Shown piece by piece: positions 47,101-62,100 of a stretch of 64,000 nucleotides of DNA. Within the stretch, counting starts at the first letter, position 1; each line of letters starts with the position of its first letter. Source of the stretch: Tanytarsus gracilentus (Eukaryota; Arthropoda; Insecta; Diptera; Chironomidae); assembly GCA_038502055.1 (NCBI GenBank), contig JAXRKN010000039.1:4712001-4776000 (forward strand), given 5' to 3'. The translations under genes were made by a program, and so were the position numbers. The notes under the pieces are model-generated. The model saw nothing but the letters and a program-made list of their open reading frames with translations, was not told where the DNA came from and ran no database searches.

Positions 47101-50100
47101 TTAAAAATTTTTCGCAAAAAAGTTAATTAATTACTTTCCCAAAAATATCTCAATTTCTCATCAACAATTAACCCAGAAAAAAAAATAATGCACGAAATTT
47201 CACGCAAGGTCAAAATCAATTTGATGTGCGTGAAAACTTCTTGAAAATAGCGTGCATAGACTAAAGTCAAAACACAAACTATGTAGAGCACATCTCAATA
47301 AATAATTTAATGGTCAATCATCATATATAAGAGTTGACAGCTGGCTGCCAGAACGGCAAAAACGGCTAAATAGAAGATGAAATGTTTTAATCGACTTCTA
47401 ACGCGAATGCGAGGGAGAAGAAGATTTTTTTGCACATACACACAGAAAAGGTCTTAATGAACTTAATTGAATGTTGTGAAGATACATTTTTTGATGGAGG
47501 AATAGAAAATTATCGATTTTATTTGATCAGGAGAACTTGAAATATTTTTGATTGATGATCAGCAAACGCAAAGTTCTTTGAGTTGCCCGCGAGAACATTT
47601 CTAGGCGATGGCGAATAATTTATGATTAAGTCATTATATACAAATTTTCATCCATATAACAATTTATCATTGCTGATTTACCCAGGAAGAAAAAAATCTT
47701 AAAAAAATTACATTTTACTACTTCAGGTGTTTTTTCGCTTACTTTGATAATCACTTTTTTGGTACCTAATTTTAAAGTTGAAAATTACTTTATGAAGCTT
47801 ACTGTGTTTTTTATGTGAATTTTTATAAAGTAATTTTTAAATTTAAAAAGGAAGGTAGCAAAATACTGATTAATCTAAGTAAGCAAAAAACGTTAAGAAA
47901 TTTTAATTTTTTTCAAATTTCAAAAATAAGTTTAAATTTAATTTTTATCGCAACACTGGGTCAATTGGTACAGTAGATGAACACGAAAATTCCATAAAAT
48001 TCTCCTCGAACCCTCAACTATAAATTATGGACTCATTGTCTGAAGCAGCAACAAAAAAAAGGCAGGTAGCTTTGGGGCTATGAAATCTTTTTTATTCTTT
48101 TTAACCCAATACAATCCGATCACTACTGTGCGCGAGAGTTTTATGGAACAAATTTTAATTTGCTATAGATCTCTTTTCCCTCCTTTATATTGAGGAAAAT
48201 AAACAATACTGGAGAGATAATAAATTATTTTTTTCCTGCTTCTTTCTTCCCGCGGCTCTGTAGGCAAATTGTTTAACATCGAGAACATCAGAAGAATGAA
48301 TTTATAACTTATGTTATAATAAATTTCTAGACGCCGCGCAGCAATGTGCAATAAGCTCAATATTCAAAATTAGCATTTCGCTATCTGGATCGAGGATGTG
48401 GGTGTCAAATTTCAATTTGCGAAAATAAAAATAAAGTCGTGAGATTTTGCTTGTTTGAAGATAAATCACGACAACTCGAGAAAATAGAGCTTAATTAATT
48501 TCTTTAGGTGATCGAAATAAATTATTTGAAGAAAATCTAATTAACTTTTGGATGATATCAAATTTAAGTATTTTAGGATGGTAATAAATTGCAGAAAAAT
48601 GATCAGAATTAGGTTTTTGCGTGAGAAATAAATTTTTGCAAACATAAATAACATTTTTAAAAAAATCTCTAAATCCTACATGATCGCATGTCTTAATCTT
48701 GAATCCATTGAGAGAAATCTGAGAGACGCTCGATTTCACTATCAAGGTCGTTAATTTCAAACCAATTTGCATCCCTATCAATTTACCCAATAAATCAAAA
48801 TTCATATCGTCTGCACTTCGAATGGTTTGAAGCAACCTATAACTTATGCCGCACATGTGACATCACAGCGAGATAAAATTAAAAAAATCTTTTTCACCGA
48901 GACATTCGAGACAGTTTCGAAAGAACAATAAGAAATCGACGAATGTATTTTTGCGCCACAAAAGAATTTCTTATGTCTCCAATAAATCATTTAAATTGTA
49001 TTTAACGCGTCAAAAAATAAAAATAAAATGAAACTAGGAAGGAGAGTAATTACTCATTTGGGATGTGAATGAAATCGAAGAAATTCTTTTTCTTCTCACT
49101 TGATAGTGCTGATGGGAAAATCAGGTTTTTATTTATAAGATGAGCCGGTTTTTTTGTTTCGAGAGCGGATCTCATGAAAGAACATCACACGCATGAGCAT
49201 TACACTGCCATTTATTAATGAATGAAAAAAATAACATTAATGATCACTTTTTTGAGATAGCTCACGTGATTTTGCCGCTCATTGAGAAAAAATATTTTAC
49301 ATGGGCGAAGTTAAACTTTTTACTTGTAAACGAAACAAAATTATCGTAGGATGTGGAACGTAATTTACTATACCAATAAATCATAAATGCTTAATTAATG
49401 TTGTATCATTAGGTGAAGGTATTTTAACCAGAGTTGTTAAGTTATCTTACAAAGGTGATCTAAATTGCTTCTGGGCGTTTTTGTTGCATATTAAAATTAA
49501 CGTTGTTAAAATTCAAGTCGTCAAAATTCAAAATCTAATCCCAAGTTAAAAATTACATTCCATTTAAATTCTCAAATATATTTTCATAAATGCCCACCAT
49601 CTTCGTGTGTGTCCAAAAATAATTTTTAATTAATTTACTCTGTCAATTCGACTAAATACACTTGAAAATTGCTAATAAGGCGCTTAAACCTGTCACCATC
49701 GCTAATTAATTTTCAACGCTTTATCACTGCAATTTTTAAGAGAATATTAATTGAGCGTGTATGACAGAGGCAAGCACGTGACATGAAGTCTGTCCTTGGC
49801 CTTTTTCATTTGTCAGAAAAATATTCAGGTTCTATCCGATTATCTTCCAGACTATTCGTTTCTTCCCGCAGTAGCAATTTATCCAATTAATTTTATCACT
49901 GATGATCATGCAGAGACATCGCAATTAAGATTTTTGCCTTGCTAATTGATAATTATTAAAATATCTGAATTTATGATGAATGATTTTTTTGACACAAAAT
50001 TTGGATCCTTATCACACTTAATAGAGACAGGAAAAACGTACAAAGTTGCAATAAAATAATCTTAATTAATGGCTCAATTCAAGCCACGACAAAATTTAGA

Positions 50101-53100
50101 TATGCGAAATCGGAATCGGCTTGTGGCGTCGATAGTAATAAAATATTTAATCGATTCGACAACAAGTTGCTCTCGGAGTAAAAGACGTGAGGAAATTTGA
50201 GTTGTTTTTGTGAGTCTATTTCGAAATCCTCATGGTGACAAAAATGAAAACGATTTTGAGAGTAATTATTTATGAAAAATTATTCTGAAATTTTCATTTC
50301 TTTGCCGAAAATTCATTAAGATTCTTCAAAAGCACCGTTTATTGCATGAATTTCAGAAAAAAACCAATCAGATATTTTTGGCATCTCCATAAAATTTATT
50401 TCTCATCCTCAATAAAAAAGACAATGATGAGTTTCTAAAAGTTTAAAGCGCAGTCTCAAAATTTATTGTTTATTAAAAAAATAATGTCAAGTCTTTGTGG
50501 TTCATTAACCAAAACCGAAAAAAAACTCTTTTTATTTTTCTCTCATTTCCAATTGATTTATGTGACAGTTAAAAAGATTTTCGTTCAGTTTAAAGTCAAT
50601 TTCAGACGGTTGCAAAACTCGCACATGTGATGGATATAAAAATGCAAATAATCAAACTTCGCCCACAGTCAATCGCAATAAATTTTACGAATTATGAATG
50701 TTCCCTCCGCAACTACTGAGATGTATAAAAAACATCAAACACATCATTAATTTAGTTCAGATGAGGAAGCGGGTTCTGTGGCCAAGAGAGAATACTTTAG
50801 AGTTAGACGCTACGCACCCACAAAGTTTTTAATTAAAAATAAATCGAGTGCCCATCCCTCGGAGAGAAAAAGATAATTTGCCAATAATCAATTCGACAAC
50901 GCGTGAGGCCCACAAAAAAATAACGATCAAAAAGACTTTTTTCTTATTTTAAAACATTTTTCTATTTATTCTTTTACAGCAAGGCTATTTTCGTACATCA
51001 AATGGATCATTCTTCATAGAGCCAATCGAGGAGTACGTGGAAAATAAAAATATCCTCCATATATTATACAAGAGTCCGCCCGCTGACGGCGACATCGAGA
51101 AATGTGATGTGACCAGTTCGCACGGTGAGTTCTTCTTAGCATATTTTCTCACATTCTCAGCTGTGTCGAGTGAATAAATTTAGGCGATATGTCTACATAA
51201 GAGAGTGATTCTATTTATACAGACAATGTGACGATGACCGCGCGTTCTTGTTTAAGATCGAAGAAAAAAAATTGCTCTCTTAATCGCGTGAGATGACGAT
51301 GACAGTCAGAATTTATTCCGCATGTGATCTCGATATTATTGAAATTGATGATTCAGAAAGTTTTGGCGCGGGTGGTGGACGAAATTAATAATTTTGCAAA
51401 ATCATTTTCATCGCCACTCACACGCATGCCACTTCAGAGCTTTTTAATTGATTTCAATTCACTCGTAAAAAAAATTGCTAAGCGATCGTCAAAAATATGT
51501 CAAAGTATAAAATCATGATGTCAGGGATGTAACCATGTGCTCTTCGATGAGTAACGAAACAATTAATAAGATATAAAAAATAAATCAAATTCTCTGATGG
51601 TTGCCAAATGTCACTCGATGATGGATGAAAATGAGAAGCGACAGCATCAATCATTGGTAATTTTACACAACTGCGTTCTTTTCCCATCTTTTCATGTAAA
51701 TTTGTCTCTAATTTTTCTCGTGAGATCAAGATTATTTACACTGAAAGGGCTTAGACAGAAAAATTATCAATAATTAGCCGTGCATGTGAGCAATTAGCGA
51801 CATTTTAAATGCATTAGCGTGACTTGGCGATTGTTGAACTTGTCGCATGGCATTTTCGTCAGATTTATGATCAAGGTTGATTGGATTTTTGATGAAATTC
51901 TTTTCGCCCACATCAAAGTGACATTTTTTAAGTGAATTTATTTTTAAAAGAAAAAATTTAAAATTCAATTCAGCTTCCTCATTCACTTTTCTTTTCGAAT
52001 GTTTAGCATCTGTCTGACATTAATGGATGCATTTACGATGACGATAAACTTTAGTCACGTAGCATGTGAGGTTGAATTATTTTTAGAACTGGGAAGATCC
52101 ATTTTTAGCAAACAGGGATGAAAAATTAAAAATTTAAAAATAAGAAAGTTCAAACTAAATACGGATGAATAATCAGCGAGATCTCGCTTAGTAGACATGA
52201 GAGCGTCAATTTCTGCATCATAAAGTAAATGTGCTTAGCAATCAACCTACATTATTCTCTCTTACGCATTCCTTTAATTTTTTTTTGCAAATGCATTTGC
52301 AGCGAGATCAGGAAGTCAAAATCTGCGCAAAATAATATCAAGACATCACAAAGAGAGATTAGTGTGCCATATGTGTATAGATTTACACACATAATGACTT
52401 GCTTTTCAAACAAATTACGATAGAGAAAAAGAAGAGAGGAGATTTATCATAAACGCAGCAGATGGATGGATAAACATGAAAGCTATAACTGCATTATGGG
52501 GATATATATGATTAAAGTCCGCATGCAGAATATTTAAAATGAATTTATAATTGCATTATTCAATGTCTGTTAGAATTTCTAATTTATGCTTTCGAGTGAA
52601 GACATTTGAAAGTTTATTTTCTTAACTCAACTTTGCGGTGTTAAAAGTGCAAGAAATTTAAATTATTAAATGTATTTATCGCGAGAGAAGAATGATTATG
52701 GCTCGTTAGCTTTCACACATGCACTGTAGCTGTAAATTAGGATTTGTCTCACACTCGCTGTATAAAATGACCGACTTAACAATGTAATGCAATTTCGATT
52801 CTAACGGGAACATCCTCCAGGAAAAAAAGCAAGAATTATTTCTAATTGAATTTTAGATTTATGTGACACTCGGATGCTAATTGAATGCGATGACAATTAA
52901 ATTCCGCAATATTTTATTTCACTCATATTATAATTGAGAAAGGCATTTGAATAATTTATTTAATGGGTTTCTTGCACTCTCGTTGAGACAGCGAGTGATT
53001 GGGTAGTTAGCATATTTTGTGATTTATTTTAAAATATTTCAAAAATTCCTGTTAATCCAAATTTCTCTTTAACACACTCTTAATTATTTATCAAAGTCAT

Positions 53101-56100
53101 TTTGAAATCTTTAACTCAAAGTATTTTTAGTCTATGCCAATAAATTAAAATTAAAATTCACACCAGACATTCTGTGGCCATTCTTCACGAGACATTTCAA
53201 AAATGCCTTTGAGCTGATCGGAATGTGTGGCTTGGTCAAGAAGAAGAAGAAAACATCTAAAGTTAAAATGACATAATTTTCAAGCAATGCGACAAAATGA
53301 AGCAAGAACGCGATTTACATTTAAATACACATCAACTATTTTTTTCTCATTCAAATTAAAAGAGAAAAGATGACTGGAGAGTGAAACATATGCGGCATTG
53401 TGAATGCTAAAAAGAGTCAATGTCAATGACACGCACACAGAGAGTGCTATAAATAAAGTAAAGTACCTCAAATGTGAGAGTGAGACATCTTTCATCATGT
53501 CAAAGAGTTTTTCTCTCTCTGAATTTTTATTTTCATCTGCGACGAAAAAAGAGATGTCAAAATAGTAGAATGGAAAAAATAGAATTTATTTCAGTATGTC
53601 AATTGTATTCAGAAATAGAAATTTATTGATGTAGGCTTGGCATATGAGTATCTGAAGACATGAGCACATATCCGATTACCGCAATAATTCTCAATATCTA
53701 CATTACCTCCCTCGCCATGCTCAATTGATCAATCTCAATTAAACGGATGGGCGCAACTTTGTTGAGTGAAATTATTGTTATTGAAAAGTCACTTTCGATC
53801 ATGCTGAGACGCAGAAATGTCATAATTAAGCCACTTGTTTGTGTCAAGCTCCTTTTTTATTCGAGCAACTCCTTCTCAATTGAAAAAATTTCATGACTCA
53901 TTGTGCGATCGTTATTTGAATATTTAATTTCTCTCGTTTTCGATCAGTTTGCGGAACAATGGATTTTTTTATAGGTTTCTCGGTGACTTATTTATAAAAA
54001 TACGAAATTTGTGCTAGATCACTGCAGAAAGTATTCAAGTCGTTGACGGAAACTTAAAAAAATAAGAGCTATAAAAATTTAAGTAACAAACAAAATTTTC
54101 ATTCTGACATTTTAAACGTGCAAAAAAAATCATGAACTCATCTTCGATCACAGCGGTCGATCTCGCATCAATTCCTAAACAAAGAGTCATTCGCAAAATA
54201 AAAACTTCATGACACATAACCCGATCACCTTGTAGCTTCCTTTTTTACGCAATCAAATTGATGCTCTCGACTAATGTTCAATGAGTTCTACTCTAAGGCG
54301 ATCAAAAGAGCTAATAATAAGTGCAAAAATCTTTTAAAATGATGAGCAAGCAGAAGCTGACAAAAGAAGAAGAAAAACACCATTACATTCCTCAGCTGTT
54401 GTGCGAGCGCTTCACAGCAACAGCAAGGACGTTTCTATTTGCTTTCTTAAAGAAGCTTTAATGTTTTACAAACATATGCGCGATTTTTATTCTTCTCCAT
54501 CGACACACCGAAGCAAAGCGGAAATATTTTCAACTTCTTCTTTCAGTGCAAATAAGCCGAAAAAAAATATTAAGTGTCGTCATTTAGCGAACTTTAATAG
54601 TGTACAAAAAAATATTCTCGCACTTATTTACGTAAGAAAATTGAACGTGATGAGACTCGCCGAAAGTATTTAAAATAGAAAATTCACACACACGCCCTTA
54701 ATATGTCGTAGAATTTCGTGTGATTTGGAAATTGAAAGTGTGACGCAAATATAAATTTTTTTCTCATTTTTATGATCGATGAACGTGTGACTTGAAAAAT
54801 GTTCGATGAACCTTCTAAATATAAAAATGTTCTTTTACCTCAAACGTCACTGACCATCTTTGCAATAAATCAACATGATTGTTTGTCCTCCTCCTCGAAT
54901 AGAAATTTCGCTTCACACACCACATACAATAAACTTATTAATAACAATACTTAATGTTTACGACGAGATGGTTTGCTGTTAAAATGCGTGTATGATAATT
55001 TTCGAGAGTTGAAGTTGACACAAAATGTATTTAAAAAAATTAGCCATGTCAAACTCGTTCTGTAACTTCTCTCTGCGTCCATCGATAGCGTTTCATTATC
55101 ACCCATATCATTATATCACATCGTGATGAGAATACACATAATTTCATCCTCAGCGACAAAAAAAATCTCAATTATAGTAAATGCTTGAATGAATGTTACT
55201 TACTTCTTTCGATCATGCACTCAATGGGGCAAACAACGGACAGAGAGCGAAGAAAAAACAATCTCAAGTGGTTAAACAACTTTTTTTTTGTTTTTGCGCC
55301 ACAATGTCTGTGTTTCACTCACTCTTGAGCGTGTGTCTAGGAAACGATTTGTGTTTTTTTATTTCATACTCTTTTCATGAATGATGAAGTGACGTTTAAT
55401 CTCTTTCGCGCTTTTTTATAAGGCTTTTGACCACTTCGATGAATGTGGAAAGGTTGTGCCATGTTGATGGGTTGTGAGAGATAAGAAAAATGTAGTTTTT
55501 TTGGGAAAGTAAGACAAAAGTGAACTTGAAATGGATAAATTGATAAGCTTGTGACATTTTTGAGTTTTAATCTGATGTGAGTAAGTCATGAAAATATTTT
55601 AAATTTAAATTCTTTCAATTTCCAGTTAATTAATGATTTTTTAAACTCAAGTGTCCACTCCTGGCGATAATGCAATAATTTCAGCAATTTGCTTATACAG
55701 TTATTATCGCATAAACACAACTTAGCTCCAGCAGCAGCAAATAAAAATAAATTGATCATTATTGGCAATTTGTAAATTATAAAAATATCTCCTCATGCAT
55801 GCGCACATTTCAAGCTAAGCTGACAGAATAGGAATTCTTTTTCGTGTTGATAATAACATTTTAAAAAGTTGTGACATGCGACCACATATAATGGGTATGC
55901 GATAATTAACATATATATTTCTCATTTTATAGTGTATATCCACATGACATTCAACAGATTACAGCTTACACACTATGCTCGCACTCACTGAGGCGAGAGA
56001 GTTAAAATTTCAATAAATTTTTCGAGTATACAGCGATTTAATATTGAACTTAATGATTATCTGTTTCATTTCTCATTCATGAGTTTTTCGACTCGCTTGC

Positions 56101-59100
56101 GTAATTTACTTTTACACTCTCTTGCGGCCGCAGCCAGCACTCAAGTTACAATGTTGAATTTTTAATTCGAGATATTTAATTTATCACTTATTTACACTCC
56201 AAAGCGAAGAGCTTCAGAGTGATGACGTTGGAAATTTTACATTTCTCACACTTGAAAATTAATAAATGAAAACACCACAAAATGGCTTCACATGGAGTGT
56301 AAGAGAATTGAGTTGTTAAGATGATTACTTTTGAAGTAATTCCTTAACATGTCATGACAGTTTGCTTCATGTATATACAAAGCATTAAAATGCCTTTAAA
56401 TCTCTTAGCTTTATGACTTTATTACGAATTAATTTACATTTATTTCTTCAATTCGCAACGATGTTCGAGGCTTTTTTGCAAGTCTCTGTATCAAGCTGCG
56501 AGAATGAATGAATTCTGATGACATATGAAAATAAATAAACGATTTTGTACAAAGATATTTTCACATTTTAGTGACTATAAAAATAAATAAATTAGAGGAT
56601 GTACTGACTTTGAAATATTGAGGAGAGGACGATCGAGTCCATTTTTAGAGAACTATAAGGATTATGTCAGAAGGCAGCGCTTTATTTATTTTTGTTTGAA
56701 AAATTTGCATAATCTGTGGAGATTTATAGAAAATGCGGGATCTATTGAACGCTTTAATTTGGAATCGAATGGCAATAAAAATAATTTCAAAGTCTTTAAG
56801 CTGATTAAAAATCAGAAATGAAGCAAATGCTGATAAATTTCTGTAAATAAACTTTTTTCTCAAGGGGTGGACGAAATTTTTAATCTCTTGTTTAAAAATC
56901 CATTTTAAAACATTTTTATTGTTAAAGTCTCGCCATAAATACAAAAATAACATTTTTTGCCAAAATGACCATTTAAACGAATTATAATGTGCACATTAAA
57001 TGCATATCCCCACATTTCATTTGCTTTTAATTGCTTTATCTCGCCATTATAAATCTTGACTCGATGAGCACGAAGAAGAACGCTAAAAATGACCACAAGA
57101 GAGCGAAGAAATAAATGTTTATAAAGTTCCATTAAGATGCGATTTTAACGATTTGGTCGTGCAGCGAATACCACAAAAAAATCCTTTTTTATTTTCTTTA
57201 AATGCTTCAGCCAACATGATGTTCTTGATTTTTTCAGATCATCACGAAACAAACGACGACGAAATTGAATTGAAGTTTTTGAATGAGACAACGAAAACGA
57301 TGCGCGTAAAACGAAGCATTCAGAACCATCATCACAATTATCAACAGCAATTGCAGAGACATCAACAGCGGCAATTACAACAGCAGTATGAACAGCGAGA
57401 ACAACGTGAACGCGAAATGCGAGAGCGACAACGGAATAGCCACTCGATTAATCATTATAGAACAAACACGAATAATCAACAGCTACGCGACGCCCGACAG
57501 TATCATGCGATGATGCAGCAGCCGCCTCAACAGCAGGACAACAACAACATGTATCATTATCAGCATGACTATCAAAATAGTTTGCAGCAAGTGCAGCAGA
57601 AAAATTCGGAAGAAAATAAGGAATTTACCATAGAAGTATTAGTAGCAGTAGATAGAAAAATGCAAGAGTACCATGGAAAGAATCTTAAGAATTATGTGCT
57701 GACATTAATGTCAGTGGTAAGTAATTTTCATTTATGTGCAATTTTATCATTCAACTTGCTCGCATTTATGCATGTCATGTGCTTATCGAATGAATTACTT
57801 TATCGCGATGTGCGCGCACCAATTATTTCAATTAGCACGAAAACCTATTTTAAAGAAAGATTAAATTACTTTTTAATGGATTTTATTCATATTATAATTT
57901 GTAACGTATTTTTTAGATTTAAATTTTATTAAGACTGAATTGTAGTTTGAAATTAATTAAATTATTTCATCAAACGTCAATTTCTCTTTAGATTTGATTA
58001 AATATTTTAATTTCCTTTAACATGCACTTTTAAATCGTTTTCCTTTCGTTCTCTCTCCCGCACAGGTTTCAAGTATTTATGCCGATGCAAGTATTGGCAA
58101 CTCCATAAAGATTGCCGTAGTGCATATAATGTATATTGAGCAAGATTTAGTTCCAGATGCAAGTTATGGTAGTAACGGTAAGTTTGAAAATTTTTCTCAT
58201 TTTTCTTTTACTCTCCTTATGACCAACAACCTGTAGACTCTTCCATTCTCTGCGTCTTTATTTTCAATTCAATTAAATTAAAACAACAAGACGACTATAA
58301 CAAGTCAGTAGTGCGGAGATGTGCAGAGGCAATAAATAATCGAAATTCTTTACCGTTTTCGGTGTTTCGTTCCTATAATTAAGTGCACTCACTCACACAT
58401 GTGATGATGCTGCAGTTAATTTATTGCCTTAATACGTTGACTTTATTTGCACTTTACCATCACTCTATAATTCGCAATATGTTTCATTAAATTGCGCACT
58501 TTATGGGGCATTGTCAACTGAATGACCGCGTAGAGCAAATTCAATGTCGACAACAGTCTGAAATATTTTATCAGTTTAAATGGTTTTTAATTGTAGACTG
58601 TGTAAACTAGAAGCAATGGACGCAATTATTTATTCCAGGAATTAATTTAAATTTGCTTACATTTTCATCTCATAACCGTGTAGGTTTTACTGTCCTCCAC
58701 GCTTTTGTCTTCCATAAAAACCTTTTTATGTCCTCATTATTTTTAATTTAATCATCTCATCAATTCTCTATAATTTTTTACTACCACCAGGCGTGGGAGT
58801 ATCAGCATCTGGGATGCTCGTGGAGTTCTGTCGTCTCAAGCACATGCATGATTATCAACACGACACAGCTCTGTTGTTAACTAGGTGAGAATTGTTATCA
58901 GATCCATTTTATGGCCACATTTGATTAACATAATCTTGAATAATTCATTAAAACTGCTAAAATGTTAAAAAAAATTGACAAATTTTTATTTTCGACCTTT
59001 TTTCTATTTTGACAGAGAACAAATTTGTCGGGCTGCTAATCAAAAGAAATGTGATACATTAGGTTTAGCTGAATTAGGCACAATGTGTAAGCCAAACTCT

Positions 59101-62100
59101 TGTGCCATTGTACAAGATAATGGCTTGTCTGCCGCCTTTACAATTGCTCACGAATTGGGACATGTGTGAGTAGAAACACTTTTTATTTTATTTTTGGGAA
59201 GAGAATTTGTTTACGTTTAATTCGAGACTCGTGGGTTTAAATTTTGTTTTCATTAATATCCGTCTGCCGACACTTGCCATGCTTATGTGCGCGTTGAAAG
59301 TTTATTGGGTCATTGGTTACGCTTGAGATTATTGCAAGCTTTTATTTTATCTTTCTCTCCCTTTCAATTGTCATTCATCATCATCAGCATCACGAGATAC
59401 ACACTAGTTATGGCTCATTTACAACTTGTCCGAGACCACCGTCGGTGAAACGCTCAATTACCACGATAATTTAATCAGTCAATAAACCGTCACGCACTTT
59501 AATGATGATAATCTTTTTTTTTGTCAATCAAAAAGTTTTGTTGGATTGTGTGAAAATATTTTGACAGGCGTGGAGAGAAAAATATTTGAATTCATGCGTG
59601 CAAGCCATTTTTAAGGATGTTCGAATTATTTAATGTTAAATAAGTTATCAAATATTTAATTTCCTATAAAGATCTCTTTAACCTTCAAATAATTCACACA
59701 ACTTTAGTGAAGACAAAACAAAAAATTTAAAATCTCTTTATTCAAATGCTTGATTATCCCTATTGTGATCATAAAATTATTTACTTCGCCCTTTTATAAA
59801 TAAAACATAAAGTGAATATTTACATGAAATCAAGCTGGCGACGACGATGATGAATGGTGTTAATAATTTTTAGTGAGAAATTGATATAAATTGAAGTTTT
59901 ATGACGAAAAATTTGTAAAATTTATGATGAATACAAAAAGTATAGCATGACAAAATATTTCAATTAAGAGACTTACAACGTGATCATTGGTCATAATTTA
60001 TCTAATTTTCTCCTCGACAGATTAAATATGCCGCACGATGACGATAAGAAATGTGAGAAATATCGAGCGAGTGGAATGCAAAAGCAGAACATCATGTCGC
60101 GAATGCTAGATCACAACACTCATCCATGGTCCTGGTCCAACTGCTCCCGTCATTTTGTCACCGAATTCTTAGAGTAAGTAAAGCACGATTCATTCGAATG
60201 ATTAATGACTTTAAAAAGTCTTTTTATGCGAAGTGAATAATAAAAGTTTATGAGATCTTTTGTAAAGCTTTGACTATGAAAAGAAAGAAGCCGGAGTAGA
60301 TTAGTAGCTGCCGAGAGTGTTTATGCATAATACGTGCCAAGTCGCTACACATGTTTCCAAATATTTATACACCATGTACATTAATAGGAAATTTATTTCA
60401 CATCTATCAAAAACCGAGCTACAAAAAAATTAATTGAAATCATAAAAAAATTAAAATTATTTTTATTATCACACGTGTTTTATTGATAATTCTTTTGATC
60501 AACTAAACATGTGTGTACACTAGCTGAGCGCCAGTTTAATTGTTTAAAAAAATTCACATTTTGTATGCATGATTTGATGTAAAGAAAACAAAATTCGTGC
60601 TCAGCACTGTAAATGCACTTTTTTCAGTAGATTAATGCAAAAGAGTCATTTTGCGACTGTAGAACAGCAGCAAAAAGCTGTGTCCATGAAGTTCATTAAT
60701 GATCAGAACGTGCTCTGAATATTTCAAACAATTATGACGGCGAAAAAAATATATGTATGAAACATATTGCACAACTGCATGATTTTAAATTGCAATTTGA
60801 ATAAATTCAACCCAAAATGATAAAGGAGTAACTTATTTCTGTCACCGAATGTCAATAGTGGCGACATAAAGCCCCAGCAGCGTGTGTGCATATAAATATA
60901 TCTTAAATCTTTTAAAGTCATTCGTTCTCTTTTTTTTACTCGCAAAAAGAAACTTCTCTGCACGTATAAAATATTATTCCAATTATTTTATTTCTTTTTT
61001 GTCGTTATGTGTCCTTCTTCTTTATGCGCGAGTCATTTGTAATGATGAAAAAAGAAGAATAAAAACATACATGATGATGCGGAAGTAATGCAGAAGCAAG
61101 AGGTGACCCGTGCGAGTTTTGAGAAATTAATGATTTTATATTTTACAATTTTTAGTTTTTCTCGAACGACAAAATTACTCATCGATGCTTTAAAGAAGAT
61201 TTTTAAATATTTATTTTGCAATAATTTTAATTGTTTATCGTCGAGCGAAAAGCTGGTTATAATTTTTAAAAGATACTCAAACATCTTTAATTTGTCTCGG
61301 AAACAAAAATACCAAGAAAAGCGCCACTTTGTTGATTTTACGTTAATTGCGAAAATGAAAAATTTTTAGGAGGAAAATCTTTTTAATTATTTTTCAAAGA
61401 AAAACCGCAAATGAGGATTTTAAAAATTGAGAATCACAAATAATTTTTTAATGAGTTTCCCTTGCACAAAAAAGTGTCAATGATCTCCCAAACTACATTC
61501 TCGTATTTTTCACTCTGTACTTGAGATCATAAAGAAATAATTTACGGCACAGCGCGCAAAAAAACAACTCAATAAATAAATTAATGACAGTGAGAAATTT
61601 AAGACTAGAAAAACATTCTCATATTTACAGAAAAGACCAGAGCTCATGTCTGTTGGACAAGCCGCATCGTAACATGATCGAGAAGAATGGCAATACGATG
61701 TTAGCGGGTGAAAAGTTTACCGACGACCAGCAATGTGAGCTCGTCTTCGGTACGGGTGCAACGATCTGTTCTTACATGCCGAAATGTAATCGTCTATGGT
61801 GCAGTCAGAATCAGCAAGAAGAAATGGGCTGCCGAACACAGCATATGCCTTGGGCTGATGGTACAAAGTGCGGTGAGAATGAGTGGTGTCAGAAAGGTGA
61901 ATGCGTGACTCGAAATCGATCAGCGCTGGCACCGATTCACGGTGGATGGGGAGCATGGAGCGAGTAAGTACTCAATTATGGCTCATTAAATTAAATTTTT
62001 CCTAGGGATGAGACACTTGAAATTTATTTTTAAAACTCTTCCATTAGATACGGCGAATGCTCGCGTAGTTGTGGCGGAGGAGTTCAAGCAGCGCAACGTA

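Larger units (their letters stand above)
51125..57237 (+). other. ADAMTS intron 5 (6.1 kb)
   Basis: GT-AG intron ending TTGATTTTTTCAG. It contains two isolated copies of the CARGGRGTGGAC-type terminal motif (55650-55663 inverted, 56861-56872). Otherwise it is AT-rich and without recognisable genes. Confidence 0.65.

Noticed and set aside
54401..54673. 90-codon open frame in ADAMTS intron 5
   Set aside because: It starts with GTG, has no motif, and no supporting splice sites were found.
57153..57237. ORF start upstream of exon 6
   Set aside because: It lacks an ATG at its beginning and lies in the intron; the acceptor TTTTTTCAG at 57237 and the phase fit with exon 5 define the exon.
57717..57932. 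Continuation of the exon-6 frame past the donor
   Set aside because: The 72 extra residues do not fit the ADAMTS family, while GTG|GTAAGT at 57717 joins correctly to the next exon, which resumes the catalytic motif.
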